The notes: generated by a model not told the origin, from the sequence alone. A DNA stretch of 64,000 nucleotides from Erythroxylum novogranatense (GCA_029891385.1 CM057228.1:23556809-23620808), one strand, 5' to 3'; positions 24,570 through 38,308 are shown, numbered from the stretch's first letter. Program-made: numbers and translations.

Positions 24570-25330
24570 AGTTGAAGAATATTGAGTTATCTTTCCATTT
24601 CCACTGATCTTGCTATTTTTAGAGGTGTATATTGAGAGATATGAACTGTTTTCTATGGACTGGTTTTGGGCATGTTGATGAAACCTAGCTTAAGTGTCTG
24701 ACTTGTGAGTATTCTGTTTGGAAGCAATTTTAGCCATTTTTGTGGACTGAATTGGTGTGAGTGATCTTCTGCAAAGTTGCAGAGGAAGAAATCATCTTGA
24801 AAATGAGATATGGCATATAATTTTTAAAGGGAAGAATTGGGAGTTATGATTTTGCAAAAAACTGATCCTGCATTGTGATGTGAACGGCTGATCATGGCAG
24901 TAACTTGCATAATAGATTTGAAATTGTTAGAAATCGAATTGGAGTTTGAGTTCTTCATGAAACTTGAAGTTGGTGATCTTATATTTTCAGGGGTGTAAGG
25001 TAGTGAATTTGGTGACATTTGTGCTAAGAGATATGTTGTTTGGGAAATTACTGTCCAGATTAGTTAATTTCAGTAGACTGATTCTTTGTTGAATTTTTTG
25101 ACCTAGTTAGTTATGGAATTTGATTTTGGGTTGTTCATGAAAGTTGTAGATGACATTGTGAACTTATTGACCATATTTATTGGGTAATTGTTGACTGAAG
25201 AATCAGAGAGTTACTGAATTTGAAATGTACTGCCCTGTTTTGATAGGTTTGAGTGGGCAGTAGGTTTGAGTGGATTTTAACACCCTTAGGGGGTGAAATT
25301 GATTTTTATGGTCTTCTTGAGAATTGTAGA
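24570..25330 (+). repeat. Five-unit degenerate repeat in B LTR
   Basis: AGTTG(A/T/C)AG-type phrases at 24570, 24775, 24962, 25142 and 25322 give spacings of about 205, 187, 180 and 180 bp, matching A (205, 186, 182, 181) and C (206, 185, 180, 179). Confidence 0.6.
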
Positions 25331-25446
25331 GCTTTTCATGACCTTTCCAACAAGCTATGGTTTGTATTTTTCCGATTTGTATGCTAAGAATTATAGAGAT
25401 TGGAAATTTGGATTGAAAACAGGAAAAAGGGCAAGGAAGTAGAGGA

Positions 25447-25586
25447 ACTCGCCAGATCGCGAGGGAGACGTCGCCCTCTCGAGGCGAGGTAAATTGGCCC
25501 GGTCGCAAGGGCGACACCTCTCCCTCGCGACGAAGTGAGTTAAGTCGGCCTCGCAAGGGCAACGTCTCGCCCCCGCGAGGCAGGCA
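25447..25586. repeat. GC-rich dyad array in B 5' LTR
   Basis: A 140-bp GC-rich island in AT-rich DNA, made of inverted-repeat blocks of the type TCGCGAGGG..GACGTCGCCCTC..GAGGCGAGG, about three degenerate copies. The second LTR copy is at 32956-33089 and a relative in C is at 37207-37297. It sits in the slot of the ACTAGTCGACTA array in G. Confidence 0.75.
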
Positions 25587-27107
25587 CATATATATATATT
25601 TTTTATTATTTTTGTTATTATTTGGCATTAAGTGACCCGATTGTTTCTTTTGTCAATTTCTTTTCCGTCCGACGTCCGATTGACCTGATTCTTGAAGCAT
25701 CGGATTTGTAACATATTGAATTTCATTTTGTGAGAAATTGGGAATTTTTAGACGGGAAATTAATGTGGCCACGGGTAACGGAGCCTTTAATCACTGTTTT
25801 GTTTAATCGGGAACCTATAGAGGTCCGAATTGCGCACCGTCAGCGCCAATAGGTTTCTAATTTTTAGACGGATTTTTCCGAGGGAAAAAAAAAGATTTTG
25901 GCCGGGAATTCATGAACATGCATATTTCACCTACATGTGCACAAATTGCATATTAGTGACTCGTTCTTTTTCTGATTCTTATAGAGGCCCAAGTGGAGCG
26001 TCGTTCGACCGACGGGGCAGAAACTTCCCAACATTAGCTCGGAAGTAATAGGTGAGTAACCTAGTTGGTTTCTCAAATACCTGGACATGCTCTACGTGAA
26101 TTACATGCAAAGATGAATTGTATGACTACTGTATGATTACTGGCATGTATTAGATTGAATTGCATGCTTTCACTGAACTGAACTGTACTGATACATGACA
26201 CTGAGATTGAATACTGGGATGTATAGCCATATCATAGCGATTCTTGAATCTTTGGAATCTTGGGCTTTATAGCAGTATCTGTAAATCATTAAACATCTTG
26301 CATTGCATGCATAAATGCATGATCGATAATGGGCGTGTCCCAAGTTGCTATTATCCTTTGAAAAGAGCCTCGACCTCTCACATCAGATCTTGGCGGGCTT
26401 AGCGAGGGGAGAAAATCACAGCGTCCCCACTGTTCTTGTTGAGCACTTGGGCACAACACTGAATAATGGAAAAGAGTCACATGCATTGCATTCACATGAG
26501 CATCGTGTTGTGACAATTATCGATTATGTGATGACATGATTTCTCGCAAAATTGTTATATGTCACCGCTAATTGTTGTTTATTGCCGCAAACTGTTATAA
26601 AATGTTATATTATACTGATAACTGAATATTACTGTATTATGTTGTACGCCATGTGCGTAATGCATGATTTGAGTGAACCATCGATGATGGTTTCTCACCG
26701 AGTTCATAAAACTCACCCAAAATTTGCATATATTTTTCAGGTGTTGAAGAATACCCGGTTGTACGGAGTATGTCTACTATAGGCAAGTGAAGGATAGAGG
26801 TCGGGATCGGTCCGTGTATCGCATTAGTATCTTATCAAATTGTGTTCGCAATCAACGTGTAACAATGTTTTGTATTCTCTTGAGCCCATTGTGGTTCTAT
26901 TGTTTTACTCGTTGGTGATTGTAAATTATTTTGGGATGACTGTAATAACTGAAATTGGTTTATTATGAACATGGGATTTAGTTTCTTTCAAAAAAAAAAT
27001 GTATGCTGAGTTTTAATTGACTGATGTAATACGCCACCCTCGCGGAGCACGGACTCGGATATCACCAACGATATCGGGTTCCGGTCACTCGGGAGTGGGG
27101 TGTTACA

Positions 27108-30100
27108 TTTAGGTGGTATCAGAGCCCAGTAGTACGTAATGTATCTGGGCACAGTCTGAAACATAGGGTGTATGCATTTGAGTCGTGTCATTGCAGACCG
27201 TGGCAACTGATCCCTAGTTTGAGTCGCACGGGTAGAAATCCTACGTGTGCGTACGTGTCAAGTGATTAAGTGAGAGAAAAAGTGAGACTGTGTTAGAGGT
27301 GAACCCACGAAGTGTATAAGCAATTAGGAAAGAAAAAAATGGATAAGGAGATTGATGACTGTGTTGGCCTAGACTGATTAAGGAAAGAAGTGATATGAAT
27401 GAATTCCCGGATTAAAATGGCAATATTATGGTGACAGAAAAATGAATATGTCTAGAACTTGGAAAGGTCCACTAGAGATAGGAGAAGCATACTAGTTATA
27501 GTAGTCTTAAGTGAGATTAAAGGTCTGGGATGAGTAAGTAATTAGAGTTCTAACTGTATATGTGAGGACATGGGAAACATTGGAACTGAGTAAAGTGTAG
27601 ATGATCCGATCAGGCAGATATGGATTCATTGCATTTATGTTCAATATCAGTAGATATCATAGGTAGATGAAGATAGCGAGATTGTGATAGGATCAATATT
27701 GTACCGTACCGGTCTACCCAGAGCTGAAAGAACTGAAAGAGCAAAGTACCTAGTGCCTAGTCGAGTAAGAAAAAGTAGAATATAAAAGTGTACAGATAAA
27801 CTGAAATGAACTCGTGAAACGGGAATGATCTTGAACGCATAAGCGTGATACTGAAATGGTTATGTGAATATTGTGCTAAGAGTTTGGAAACTAGTATCAT
27901 AGGATGGTAAGGGAAAAAGACAGACTGACAATTTTCTACTGATGGTGTATCGGAAATTCTAAATTTGATTGAAAAGATGTATATAGACACAGAAATGGTA
28001 ACTGGATAGGTAAATAGATAGAGATACAATGGAGTTGTATCAACGATTTTAATCGTGTATTGGGGATTTGTGAATACCTTATCATAGACTATTTGAGGAA
28101 AATTAAGAGATACGTAGTAATAAGGAGATGACGGTGTATAAGTCAAGTTGTTATGACCTTACAAGGTCAAGCTTCATGCAGAACGGATATGGAAATACAA
28201 TGATGAGACATATAGTTCAATGATACGTGGAAAATGAAACATTGAAAGTGATATATGAAAAGAGTTGTCGCATTTAAGTCAATTCTTGTTGGGAGTACCT
28301 ATTGGACGAGAAAGTTAATTCATGATTAATGAAATGTATGTGAAAGATATATGGAAATCATGGAGGAGATGATCAGTGAATGATTAATTACGTGCTTCTA
28401 TGAGTGGCTATAAGTGTACAGTTTTTCTTAGGTTAAAGGAAGACATAGGCGAACTGAACGTACCTGTATGGGAGGAAATGAAAAATGATTCTGGTATCAG
28501 TCATTTAGTTGAGGATGAGCATAAATGGAAAGGAGTTCTGAGGAGGTTTGAATTGTATAAGTTATTAATTGGTTTCCTGATCATGAAATAAGTTCTACGG
28601 AGGTGTAGATTACGGAATAAGCGATAAAGAAAGTATTTATGTGACTGTTACAAGGAACTTTAGTGTAAGGTCTAGTCTGATTTTTAAATTATGGCATAAA
28701 CTTGTTCTGATTGAGATAGTGCTTAAGAATGAGTGAAATACAATTAGGGACACTAATTGGCTGATGAGAATTTCGTGAACAGTATAAAGATGGTAGCAAG
28801 ACTAATGGACAAACGGAAAAAAATAGTATGGACGAAATCAAAAGTGAAATTGAGGTTATTTGTACTGTGTGTACGGAAATGTAAAGTATTCAACAACATG
28901 AGTGGGAGTTTACTTTGAGGTGATCCTATTGCTATGTGAAGCGAATAGAGCTCCATTGGAAAGGCAAAACTGTAAAATACTCCCAAACTGTAAAGTGGAA
29001 TATTCAAATGAAGTGGAAATTGATGGAAGTCCAATTACTGATGATTAGGTATAGAGACAAGACGTCCTAAAGGGAAACTGATAATGACATGATGTAGTGT
29101 TATCTTCATAAAGGGGTTGCTAATACACTAATTGTGGATTGAATGAATTGAATGATGTTTGGTAATGTATGGAAAAGTTTAAGAGGGAACGATGGAAAGT
29201 GAGCAAATGGTAGTGACGATAATTATAGACGGGATGTGTTTGAAAGAATTGAACAGTGAAAAGTAAAATGAACTATATGAATTAATGAAGAATTTGATAT
29301 TGCTGATAAGCATACCTTTGGAGAGTGGACAATGTGTGTTGAACTGAAACATAATGTTCAAACGGTAGTAGATAAATTGAATTGACGTTGATAAATGGTA
29401 TGGGTGTCATGATCGCGATTGAAAGTCTTGGAGGCGTAGATTCCTATAAAGATACAATCGTATTTATTCGAGGAAAGAGGCGGGTATAAATGACTACTAT
29501 CTTGACAATTTAATCGAGCGGACATTTCGACTAGTGAGCAGATAAAATTTGAAAGGAATAGATTAATCACAAATATTGGGATTTGCAAAGAATGTCAAGT
29601 AGTTTATGGGTTCTGGAAATTGAGAGACTGAATAAAGGTAAGAAGGGTTAAGAGTGCAAGAGTTACAGTGGTGAGTTCTATAAGGAGCCTGAATATGCAA
29701 GTGAAGTCAGAAAAATGATACTGAATGATTCATAGAAGAAGTATGTGTACCCAACAAAAAGTGATAGAACAAGAAAGTGAACAATCGAAGCTAGACATTC
29801 GGGTAAGTATATGCGAAAGATAAATTGACTAACTATAGGCATAGAATGAAGTGATTATTGATTCGAGTGCTTCTAAGTTTGAATGTTCAACAGAAAAAAA
29901 AATGTTTAAGTGGTTTGGGTTTCATAGGATTATGATCGTATTATAAAGTTCTAATTTACTGCTCCACTGCACAGTGCCTAACAGGGGTCAAAGACCATAA
30001 TGGCTTTGAGACTGTGATGAGAGAAACAAAGGAACTCAGGAAAGCTGAATGCGTTAGTGTTAGTGGAACCGGATAGGACAAATGAAATAGAGTAAGATGC

Positions 30101-30608
30101 TTATCTGAATAGAGTGCGTGAACATTATAGAACAGTGAATTGTCCAAGGAGAGTTGCATTAGAACAGAGAGTCAATGGAATATAAAGCATAACTGCATTA
30201 GGTAAAGTATCACTGGTTATAGTGAAATAGGAGCTAAATGTCATTGTATTGGTACCAAATGAATGTGAATCGTCCCTGACGAGATAAAGGAGGTTATAGT
30301 AAGTATCTGTACTCAATGGAATACGAATTAGACTGCATGGTACTGGAGAGAAAGGTATTGAATTGATAAATATGATAAGTGAACAGGTTCGGAAATAATA
30401 AACTGAGTCATAGCATTGGAATTAAAAGTAATGGCGACTCTGAAAGTGGCAAGTGAGATAGTAAGATAGCGAGATCGTCAACTGATAGCCTTGTCGAGTT
30501 CGTCTACAGTGACGTAGTGTATGGGAACTATAGGGACATATAATCACTGTCATCTGGAACAGATGATTGAGAATTTCGAGGACGAAATTTTTATAAGGAG
30601 GGGGGAGT
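27108..30608 (+). repeat. Element B interior, non-coding, with PBS and polypurine tract
   Basis: Primer site TGGTATCAGAGCCC at 27114-27127 (initiator-Met). No recognisable protein domain follows. The first 700 bp resemble the interiors of A and G, including GATCAGGCAGATATGGATTCA-like sequence near 27608. The end has the dyad AATTTC-GAGGAC-GAAATT (30572-30589) and the polypurine tract AAGGAGGGGGGAGT (30595-30608). The + strand is C-poor, which explains the open frames on the - strand. Confidence 0.82.
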
Positions 30609-33600
30609 TGTAACATCCCACCCCCGACAGGAAGGGTAAAATAGTAAATTGGCATAGGAAGAGATTGATATGGATTTATTCGTATTGTCCATGCATACTG
30701 GTACTAGTGACCAGTGAAATCTGTGCACATGAAATAACTGTACATGCATACATGACATTCCCGATTTGCGTGCCTAAGAAAATTTTATTGGGATTAACGT
30801 GGTTAATGGGTTTGAAAAATTATTCTGAGTGTGCCATAAATTGTTTTCTATTTTACTAGAATTATAGGAATTTTTCTGGGATTTTTCTGGAGAAAATTCC
30901 CGAACCGGAAAAAAATCGTCAAGTGGCGAACCGGTTGAATTTCTACTGTTATGTGATCTTAAAACTCTTGCATATTCTGGTGGGACCCTAAAGTAGACCC
31001 TTAAACCATGTAGTAACCGAAATTGTGGGTGTATAAGTTAGATATTTATTGATTAAAGTGATTAAAGTGATTAATGGAAAGCTTTTGACTTTTCTTCATT
31101 TCTCCATCAATTGCCAAGTGTCCAAAATGCTTTTGTCTTATTCTTAGCCTTGTAAGTCGGCAATTCATGGATAAAAGGAGTGAAAAAGGTTGAATTATTG
31201 CTTATGCTCATCATCCACCGAAAATCCTCTCCATCTCCATCTCCATCGATTTTCATCTTCTTCATCAAACCTTCCTCCAAACTTCAAGCCTTCTTCTTCT
31301 AGACACCAAGTTCCTTACTTAATGGAGGGCCTTCACTTGCATGAGGTTAGAAAAAGGGGTTAGCAATTGTTAGGAAAGAATTGAAGAGAAGAGAAGGTTG
31401 GAAAAGCTAATAGGTAAGTGTTAAATTAAGTTTTGAATGGTGTTTTCAATGATGCTTAAGTATGACTTTATGAATCATGGTAGATAGAAACATTGAATGG
31501 GAGGTTTGGTGCATTTATTATGCTTGTGGTTGCATTAAATTAATGACTATAATGGTTTGAATTAATGGGTAAAAGGTTAGGTTGAATTATGAATTGAAAG
31601 TAGTATGTTAGAAGTGGTTTTAGTTTGATTAGTGATGGCATATTGATGATTGATTTTACTTGGAAAGAAAGAATTAAGTGCTGCCAATTTTTTTTGTGTA
31701 TTAGCCCTAGTACATATATAAATGGTATAAGAACTAATTTGTGTTCATTTGGATGGTTAATGATGTGTTAATGGTATTAGAAATGATAGAACAAAGGTTA
31801 ACACCAAATCTGGAAAATTAGGGTTTTTCAATGATTGTACTGTTGTTAGCATAATTAATTGTGTAGGAATGCAAATGAGGTGAGGTTTGTGCCCAATGAA
31901 ACTTTGGGATGTTGGCTAAAACTTTGTGTGAAATAGGTGGTGTTAAATTGTAATGGTAGAAGGGTGAATTTTTGCATGGGAAGTTACTGTTTTATTGCCT
32001 GTGAACAGAACCGAAACCATAACCTATGAGCTTTGCTGATTTTTCTAAATTAATTAAGATGGAATTAGGGAGAATGGTCTTCATGAAAGTTGAAGAATAT
32101 TGAGTTATCTTTCCATTTCCACTGATCTTGCTATTTTTAGAGGTGTATATTGAGAGATATGAACTGTTTTCTATGGACTGGTTTTGGGCATGTTGATGAA
32201 ACCTAGCTTAAGTGTCTGACTTGTGAGTATTCTGTTTGGAAGCAATTTTAGCCATTTTTTTGGACTGAATTGGTGTGAGTGATCTTCTGCAAAGTTGCAG
32301 AGGAAGAAATCATCTTGAAAATGAGATATGGAATATAATTTTAAAGGAAGAATTGGGAGTTATGATTTTGCAAAAACTGATCCTGCATTGTGATGTGAAT
32401 GGTGATCATGGCAAGAACTTGCATAATAGATTTGAAATTGTTAGAAATCGAATTGGAGTTTGAGTTCTTCATGAAACTTGAAGTTGGTGATCTTATATTT
32501 TCAGGGGTGTAAGGTAGTGAATTTGGTGACATTTGTGCCAAGAGATATGTTGTTTGGGAAATTACTGTCCAGATTAGTTAATTTCAGTAGACTGATTCAT
32601 TGTTGAATTTTTTGACCTAGTTAGTTATGGAATTTGATTTTGGGTTGTTCATGAAAGATGTATATGACATTGTGAACTTATTGACCATATTTATTGGGTA
32701 ATTGTTGACTGAAGAATCAGAGAGTTACTGAATTTGAAATGTCTTGCCTGTTTTGATAGGTTTGAGTGGGCGAGGTTTGAGTGGATTTTAACACCCTTAG
32801 GGGTGAAATTGATTTTATGGTCTTCTTGAGAATTGTAGAGCTTTTCATGACCTTTCCAACAAGCTATGGTTTTTATTTTTCCTATTTGTGTGCTAAGAAT
32901 TATAGAGATTGGAAATTTGGATTGAAAACAGGAAAAAGGGCAAGGAAGTAGAGGAACTCGCCAGATCGCGAGGGAGACGTCGCCCTCGCGAGGCGAGGTA
33001 AATTATTTCGATCATGGCTTACACCTCGCCTCATGACGAAATGAGTTAAGTCGACCTCGCAAGGGCAACGTCTCGCCCCCGCGAGGCAGACACATATATA
33101 TATATATTTTATTATTTTTGTTATTATTTGGCATTAAGTGACCCGATTGTTTCTTTTGTCAATTTCTTTTTCGTCCGACATCCGATTGACCTGATTCTTG
33201 AGGCATCGGATTTGTAACATATTGAATTTCATTTTGTGAGAAATTGGGAATTTTTAGACGGGAAATTGACGTGGCCCCGGGTAACGGAGCCTTTAATCAC
33301 TGTTTTCTTTAATCGGGAACCTATAGAGGTCCGAATTGCGCACCGTCAGCGCCAATAGGTTTCTAATTTTTAGACGGATTTTTCCGAGGGAAAAAAATGA
33401 GATTAGGGCCGGGAATTCATGAACATGCATATTTCACCTACATGTGCACAAATTGCATATTAGTGACTCGTTCTTTTTCTGATTCTTATAGAGGCCCAAG
33501 TGGAGCGTCGTTCGAGGTGCAGAAACTTCCCGGCATTAGCTCGGAAGTAATAAGTGAGTAACCTAGTTGGTTTCTCAAATACCTGGACATGCTCTACGTG

Positions 33601-34607
33601 AATTACATGCAAAGATGAATTGTATGACTACTGTATGATTCTTGGCATGTATTAGATTGAATTGCATGCTTTCACCGAATCGAATGTCTTGATACATGAC
33701 ATCGAGGCGAATATTGGGCTTTATAGCCATATCATAGCGATTCTTGAATCTTTGGAATCTTCGGGCTTTTATAGCGATTATATCGTAAATCATTAAACAT
33801 CGCATTGCATGCATAAATGCATGATCGATAATGGGCGTGTCCCAAGTTGCTATTATCACCGAAAAGAGCCTCGAGCTCTCACCTTTGCATTGGTCGGGCT
33901 TAGCGAGGGGAGAAAATCGACGCGCCCCACTGTTCTTGATGAGCACTTGGGCACAACATCTGAATAAGCGGAAAAGAGTCACATGCATTGCATTCACATG
34001 AACGACTGTGTTGTGACAATTACTGATTATGTGATGACATGATTTATCGCAAAATTGTTATATGTCATCGCTAATTGTTGTTTATTCGCAAACTATTATA
34101 AACTGTTATATTATCCGATAAGCGAATATTCTTGTATTATGTTGTACGCCATATGCGTAATGCATGATTTGAGTGAACCATCGATGATGGTTTCTCTTGA
34201 GTTCGCAAAACTCACCCAAAATTTGCATATATTTTTCAGATCTTGAAGAATACCCGGTTGTACGGAGTATGTCTCTATAGGCAAGTGAAGGATAGAGGTC
34301 GGGATCGGTCAGGTATGCGCATTAGTATCTTATCAAATTGTGTTCCGCAATCACTGTGTAACAATGCTTTGTATTTCTACTGAGCCCATTGTGGTTCTAT
34401 TGTTTTACTCATTGATTGATTGTAAATTATTTTGGGATGACTGTAATAACTGAAATTGGTTTATTATGAACATGGGATTTAGTTTCTTTAAAAAAAAAAT
34501 GTATGCTGAGTTTTAATCGACTGATGTAATACGCCACCCTCGCGGAGCACGGATTCGGATATCACCAACGATATCGGGTTCGGGTCACTCGTGAGTGGGG
34601 TGTTACA
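30609..34607 (+). repeat. Element B 3' LTR
   Basis: Same structure as the 5' copy. Differences cluster at CTG/CAG/CCG sites, for example tactgataactgaatatt at about 26613 against tccgataagcgaatattc at about 34112. The middle of the GC-rich array has many C-to-T and G-to-A changes (33004-33045). Predicted splice sites are 31414 and 34239. Confidence 0.9.
32956..33089. repeat. GC-rich dyad array in B 3' LTR
   Basis: Second copy of the array at 25447-25586. Its middle third has lost many CG dinucleotides, for example TCGCGACGAAG in the 5' copy against TCATGACGAAA here. Confidence 0.75.
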
Positions 34608-34682
34608 CCGGTTGACACGGGAGTATGTCTACTGTAGGCAAGTAAAGGATAGAGGTCGGGATCAGTCCGTGTCTGCATTAGT
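34608..34682 (+). repeat. Element A 5' LTR, second piece
   Basis: The 75 bases between B and C: the B target duplication, then GACACGGGAGTATGTCTACTG and sequence matching the end part of related LTRs (compare 3821-3890). It shows that B and C entered the same LTR about 75 bp apart. Confidence 0.85.
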
Positions 34683-37600
34683 TGTAACATCCCATCTCCG
34701 ATGGGAAGGATATTTTGGTAAATTGGGACGGGCTAGGAGTATTGATTTATATCGCGACATGAACGTACATTATACAACCTCTATAAATGGTGATTCTTGC
34801 CTGTGCACATAGTCATACATGCATTCATGACATTTCCCGGCTTAAGTGTCAAATTAAGATCTTTTGTGAAATTTGTGTGATAATTGTATTTGAAAAATTA
34901 TTCGGAGTGCGCCACTGAGTGTTTTACATTTTTAGGGATTTATAGGAATTTTTCTGGAATTGTCCGGAGAAAATTCCCAGACCGGCAAAATCGCCGATAA
35001 ATGGCCTAAATGTGTTTTTGTTGTGGAAAATGTGGTTTTCGTGTTTGAACAATTATTGGGAGTGGACTGTCATATGTTTTACAATTTTGGGCAATTTAGG
35101 TAATTTTCAAAAAAATGATTCGGGGAAATTCCCAGAAATTTCCGGACCGGGAAAAAAAGCCAAGTGGCGAACCGGTCGATTTTCGGTAGCGAAAGTTTCT
35201 ACCCAATGGCACTGTAATATTGGGGATATTATTTTGGAATTGAAATTAGGGTCATTTGAGTTGATTGGGGTTAGTTTTTGATCTGGATTAAAGAATGAAT
35301 AAGTTGACTTTTCTTTAAAAAGCTTTGACCAATCACATTTGGCCACCAAAAAACTTCATTTAATGCTCCACTTTGTTCCTATCGTTTTGCCTAATAAATT
35401 ACATGAAAAGAGTGAGTTTCTTGTTGTAAAAACTCATAACCGAAACTTCCTCCTCCTCCATGTTTCGTTGGTCTTGTTCTTTCTCCATAATTACTTGCTT
35501 TTCCTTTAGTCTCACCTAAGATCAACTTGAACTTTGACATTATGATGATTGTGATGGTCGAAGGTGGGGAGGTAAAGTAGGGGTTGGTATTTTTGTTTGA
35601 AGATTTGGGAAACTTAAAGCTTGAAGCTTGGAGAAGAGTTAGAGTATCATTTGGAAAAGCTTGAATTAGGTAAGTTGTTGTTAAGCTTTAGTTATGATTT
35701 GATTTATGAGTTAAATGACATGGTAGTTAGAAGCATCAAATGGGAATTTTGGTATTATTATTAAGCTTATTGATGCTTTACCTTGATAAGAATTATAGTG
35801 TAAATTGATGGGTATAAATGTATGGTGTGTTAGGTTAATGAATGGTTATGGTTGTAACTTAGTTTAGCTTTGAATTTGGTTGGTAGATGATGACTAATTT
35901 TGCAAATAAAGTGAGAGTTTAGTGCTGCCAATTTTTTTTGTATTAGCCCTAGTACAAGTATGAATGGTATAAGAACTGATTGGTGTTTCTTTGGATGTTT
36001 AATGATGTGTTAAAGGCATTGGAAATGATAGAAACTAAGATTGGATCAAATCTGGAAATTTAGGGTTTTAATTGACTGTACTGTTTTGATCATAACTCAT
36101 TGTATAGGAATGCAAATGAGGTGAGGTTTGTGTCCACTTAAACTTTGGGATGTTGGCTTCAAAGTTGTGTGAAATAGATGTTGTTAAATTGTAATGTTAG
36201 AAGGGTGCATTTTTGCATGGAAAGTTTCTGTTTGTAGGGTCTGTGAACAGTACCCGCATATATGACCTGATTACTTTGTTGATTTTTCTAAATTAATTGA
36301 GATGGAATTAGGGAAAATGGTCTTCATGAAAGTTGAGGCATATTAAGTTAGCTTTCCATTTCCACTGATCTTGCTAATTTTCGAGTTGTATATTGGGAGA
36401 AATGAACTTATTACTATTGACTGGTTTTGAGCATTTTGATGAAACCTAGCCTAAGTGTTGAATTTGTGAGCTTGCGGATTGGAAGCAATTTTAGCAAATT
36501 ATGTGAGCTGATTAGGTGTGAGTGATCTTCTGAAAAGTTGCAGAGGAAGGAATTATCTTGAAATTGATATATGGTGTGTAATTTTTAGAGGTCAGATTTG
36601 GGAGTTATGATTTTTCAAACATTGGACCTGCATTAGGTTATGAATTGCTGATCATGGCAGTAACTTGCATGACAGTTTTGAAATTGTTAGAAATTGAATT
36701 GGATTTTTAGTTCTTCATGAACATTGAATTTTAAGATCTTATCTTTTCAGGGATATAAGGTAGTGAATTTTGTGACATTTGTGGTAAGAGTTATGCTGTT
36801 TGGAAAATTACTGTCAAGATTGGTTGATTTCAGTAGACAGATTCTTTGTGGAATTGTTTGACCTAGTTAGCAAGTGATTTTGATTTTGGGTTGTTCATGA
36901 AAGTTGTAGATGACATTGTGAACTTATTGAGCATATTTATGTGGTAATTTCTGGCTGAATAATCTGAGTTATGGAAATTGCAATGTACTGTCTATTTTAA
37001 TGGGATTTGAGTAGGCAGTAGCTTTGAAGGGATTTTTGACACCCTTAGGGGTGAAATTGATTTTTATGGTCTTCTTGAAAATTGTAGAGGTTTTTATGAT
37101 CTTTCCAACAAGGTATAATTTGTATTTTTCTGAATTGTGTGCTAAGAGCTATGAGTGTTGGAAGTTGGATTAGAAATCTGGAAAAAGGGAATGGGATTGT
37201 GGAATCACGCCTGGTCGCTAGGGCGACGCCTCGCCCTAGCGACGAGGCCGGATCAGTCGGCCTTGCGAGGGCGACGCCTCGCCCCCGCGAGGCAGGTGTT
37301 ATTTTAATTATTATTTGATTTTTATGGTATTTGGTGATTCTTTTGTCAATTTCTTTTCCGTCCGACGTCCGATTGACCTGATTCTTAAGGCATCGGATGC
37401 ATAGAATATTGAATTTCATTTTGTGAGAAATTGGGAATTTTTAGACGGAAAATTGACGTGGCCCCGGGTAACGAAGCCTTTAATCACTGTTTTGTTTGAT
37501 TGGGGACCTATAGAGGTCCGAATTGCGCACCGTCAGCGCCAATAGGTTTCTAATTTTTAGACGGATTTTTCTAATAGAAAAAAATGGGATTAGGGCCGGG

Positions 37601-38308
37601 AATATCATGAACATGCATTGTGTACCTGCAAATTGCTTCATATGCATTATTAAATAGTTCTGATTGGACAAGAGGTAATGAGTATATTTTCTGATTATTA
37701 TAGAGGCACATTTGGAGCGTCGATCTACCGACATTACCGAGACTTCCAGATATTAGCTCGGAAGTACAGGTGAGTAACCTAGTTGGTTTTTCAATCTATG
37801 TGTGTTTAATATGACGCATTGATGCCATGTGGAGATAATGGAGGGTTTATGTGTGTTTGATTTTGATTGATTTCGGACCATAGGTGTCCGAAATATTGGA
37901 AATGTGATATTGAAGTGCTATTATGTGTAAATGATTATAATGCATCAATGCAATAAATTGAAAATGATATGATTGACATACCGGACCAAAGGTCCGAAGG
38001 AATAGGAAATGGCATGAAATGTAAATGGAAATTGGAACATATGCATTCATGCATATTGGTATGATCAGATAAAAGCGTTGTGGACGGAATGACCACCGTA
38101 TCGGGGCATATCACGCCTAACGTATATGAGCTTTCATTTCAACGAGACCTCGGGTCCAACGTATTGAGTCTCGGGCTCGATGTATCGTGGCTTCAAGCCC
38201 AACGAAATTCAGAGCCCTTTGGCTCACCGTTATTGAGCTCGGTAGCATGGTCACAACAACGTAATGAAAATGGAAAGGGTCTCATGTGCATTGCATATAT
38301 GGTATGAT
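34683..38308 (+). repeat. Solo LTR C, left piece
   Basis: CT-rich leader near 35445-35520, donor AG|GTAAGT at 35668-35673, five degenerate units (36331, 36537, 36722, 36902, 37081) and a GC-rich dyad array (37207-37297). Ends where D enters. Positions 38077-38235 contain several CTC/GAGCTC-like phrases comparable with the 3180-3390 block of G. Confidence 0.87.
37207..37297. repeat. GC-rich dyad array in solo LTR C
   Basis: Two inverted-repeat blocks, TCGCTAGGGCGACG..CGCCCTAGCGAC and TTGCGAGGGCGACG..CGCCCCCGCGAGGC, in AT-rich surroundings. Stem arms differ between blocks yet stay complementary. Confidence 0.75.

Larger units (their letters stand above)
23096..27107 (+). repeat. Element B 5' LTR
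   Basis: Landmarks: ATAAAAGG (23651-23658, TATA-like), CT-rich leader (about 23690-23790), donor AG|GTAAGT at 23892, five degenerate units (24570, 24775, 24962, 25142, 25322), GC-rich dyad array (25447-25586), hairpin AACCATC-GAT-GATGGTT (26676-26692), acceptor TTTTTCAG ending 26740, right end GTGTTACA at 27107. Confidence 0.9.
23096..34607 (+). mobile_element. Element B: complete LARD-like element inserted in the A 5' LTR
   Basis: LTRs 23096-27107 and 30609-34607 (4012 and 3999 bp) flank a 3.5 kb interior with primer site and polypurine tract. The ends are TGTAACATCCCACCCCC and GGGGTGTTACA. The flanks CCAGT (23091-23095) and CCGGT (34608-34612) are a target duplication with one mismatch. 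No gag-pol is present. LTRs are very similar apart from a cluster of changes in the GC-rich array and CTG/CAG-type differences. Confidence 0.92.

Noticed and set aside
25203..25628. - strand frame over the GC-rich array in B
   Set aside because: Its arginine- and proline-rich part is a translation of the dyad repeat; the 3' LTR copy is disrupted.
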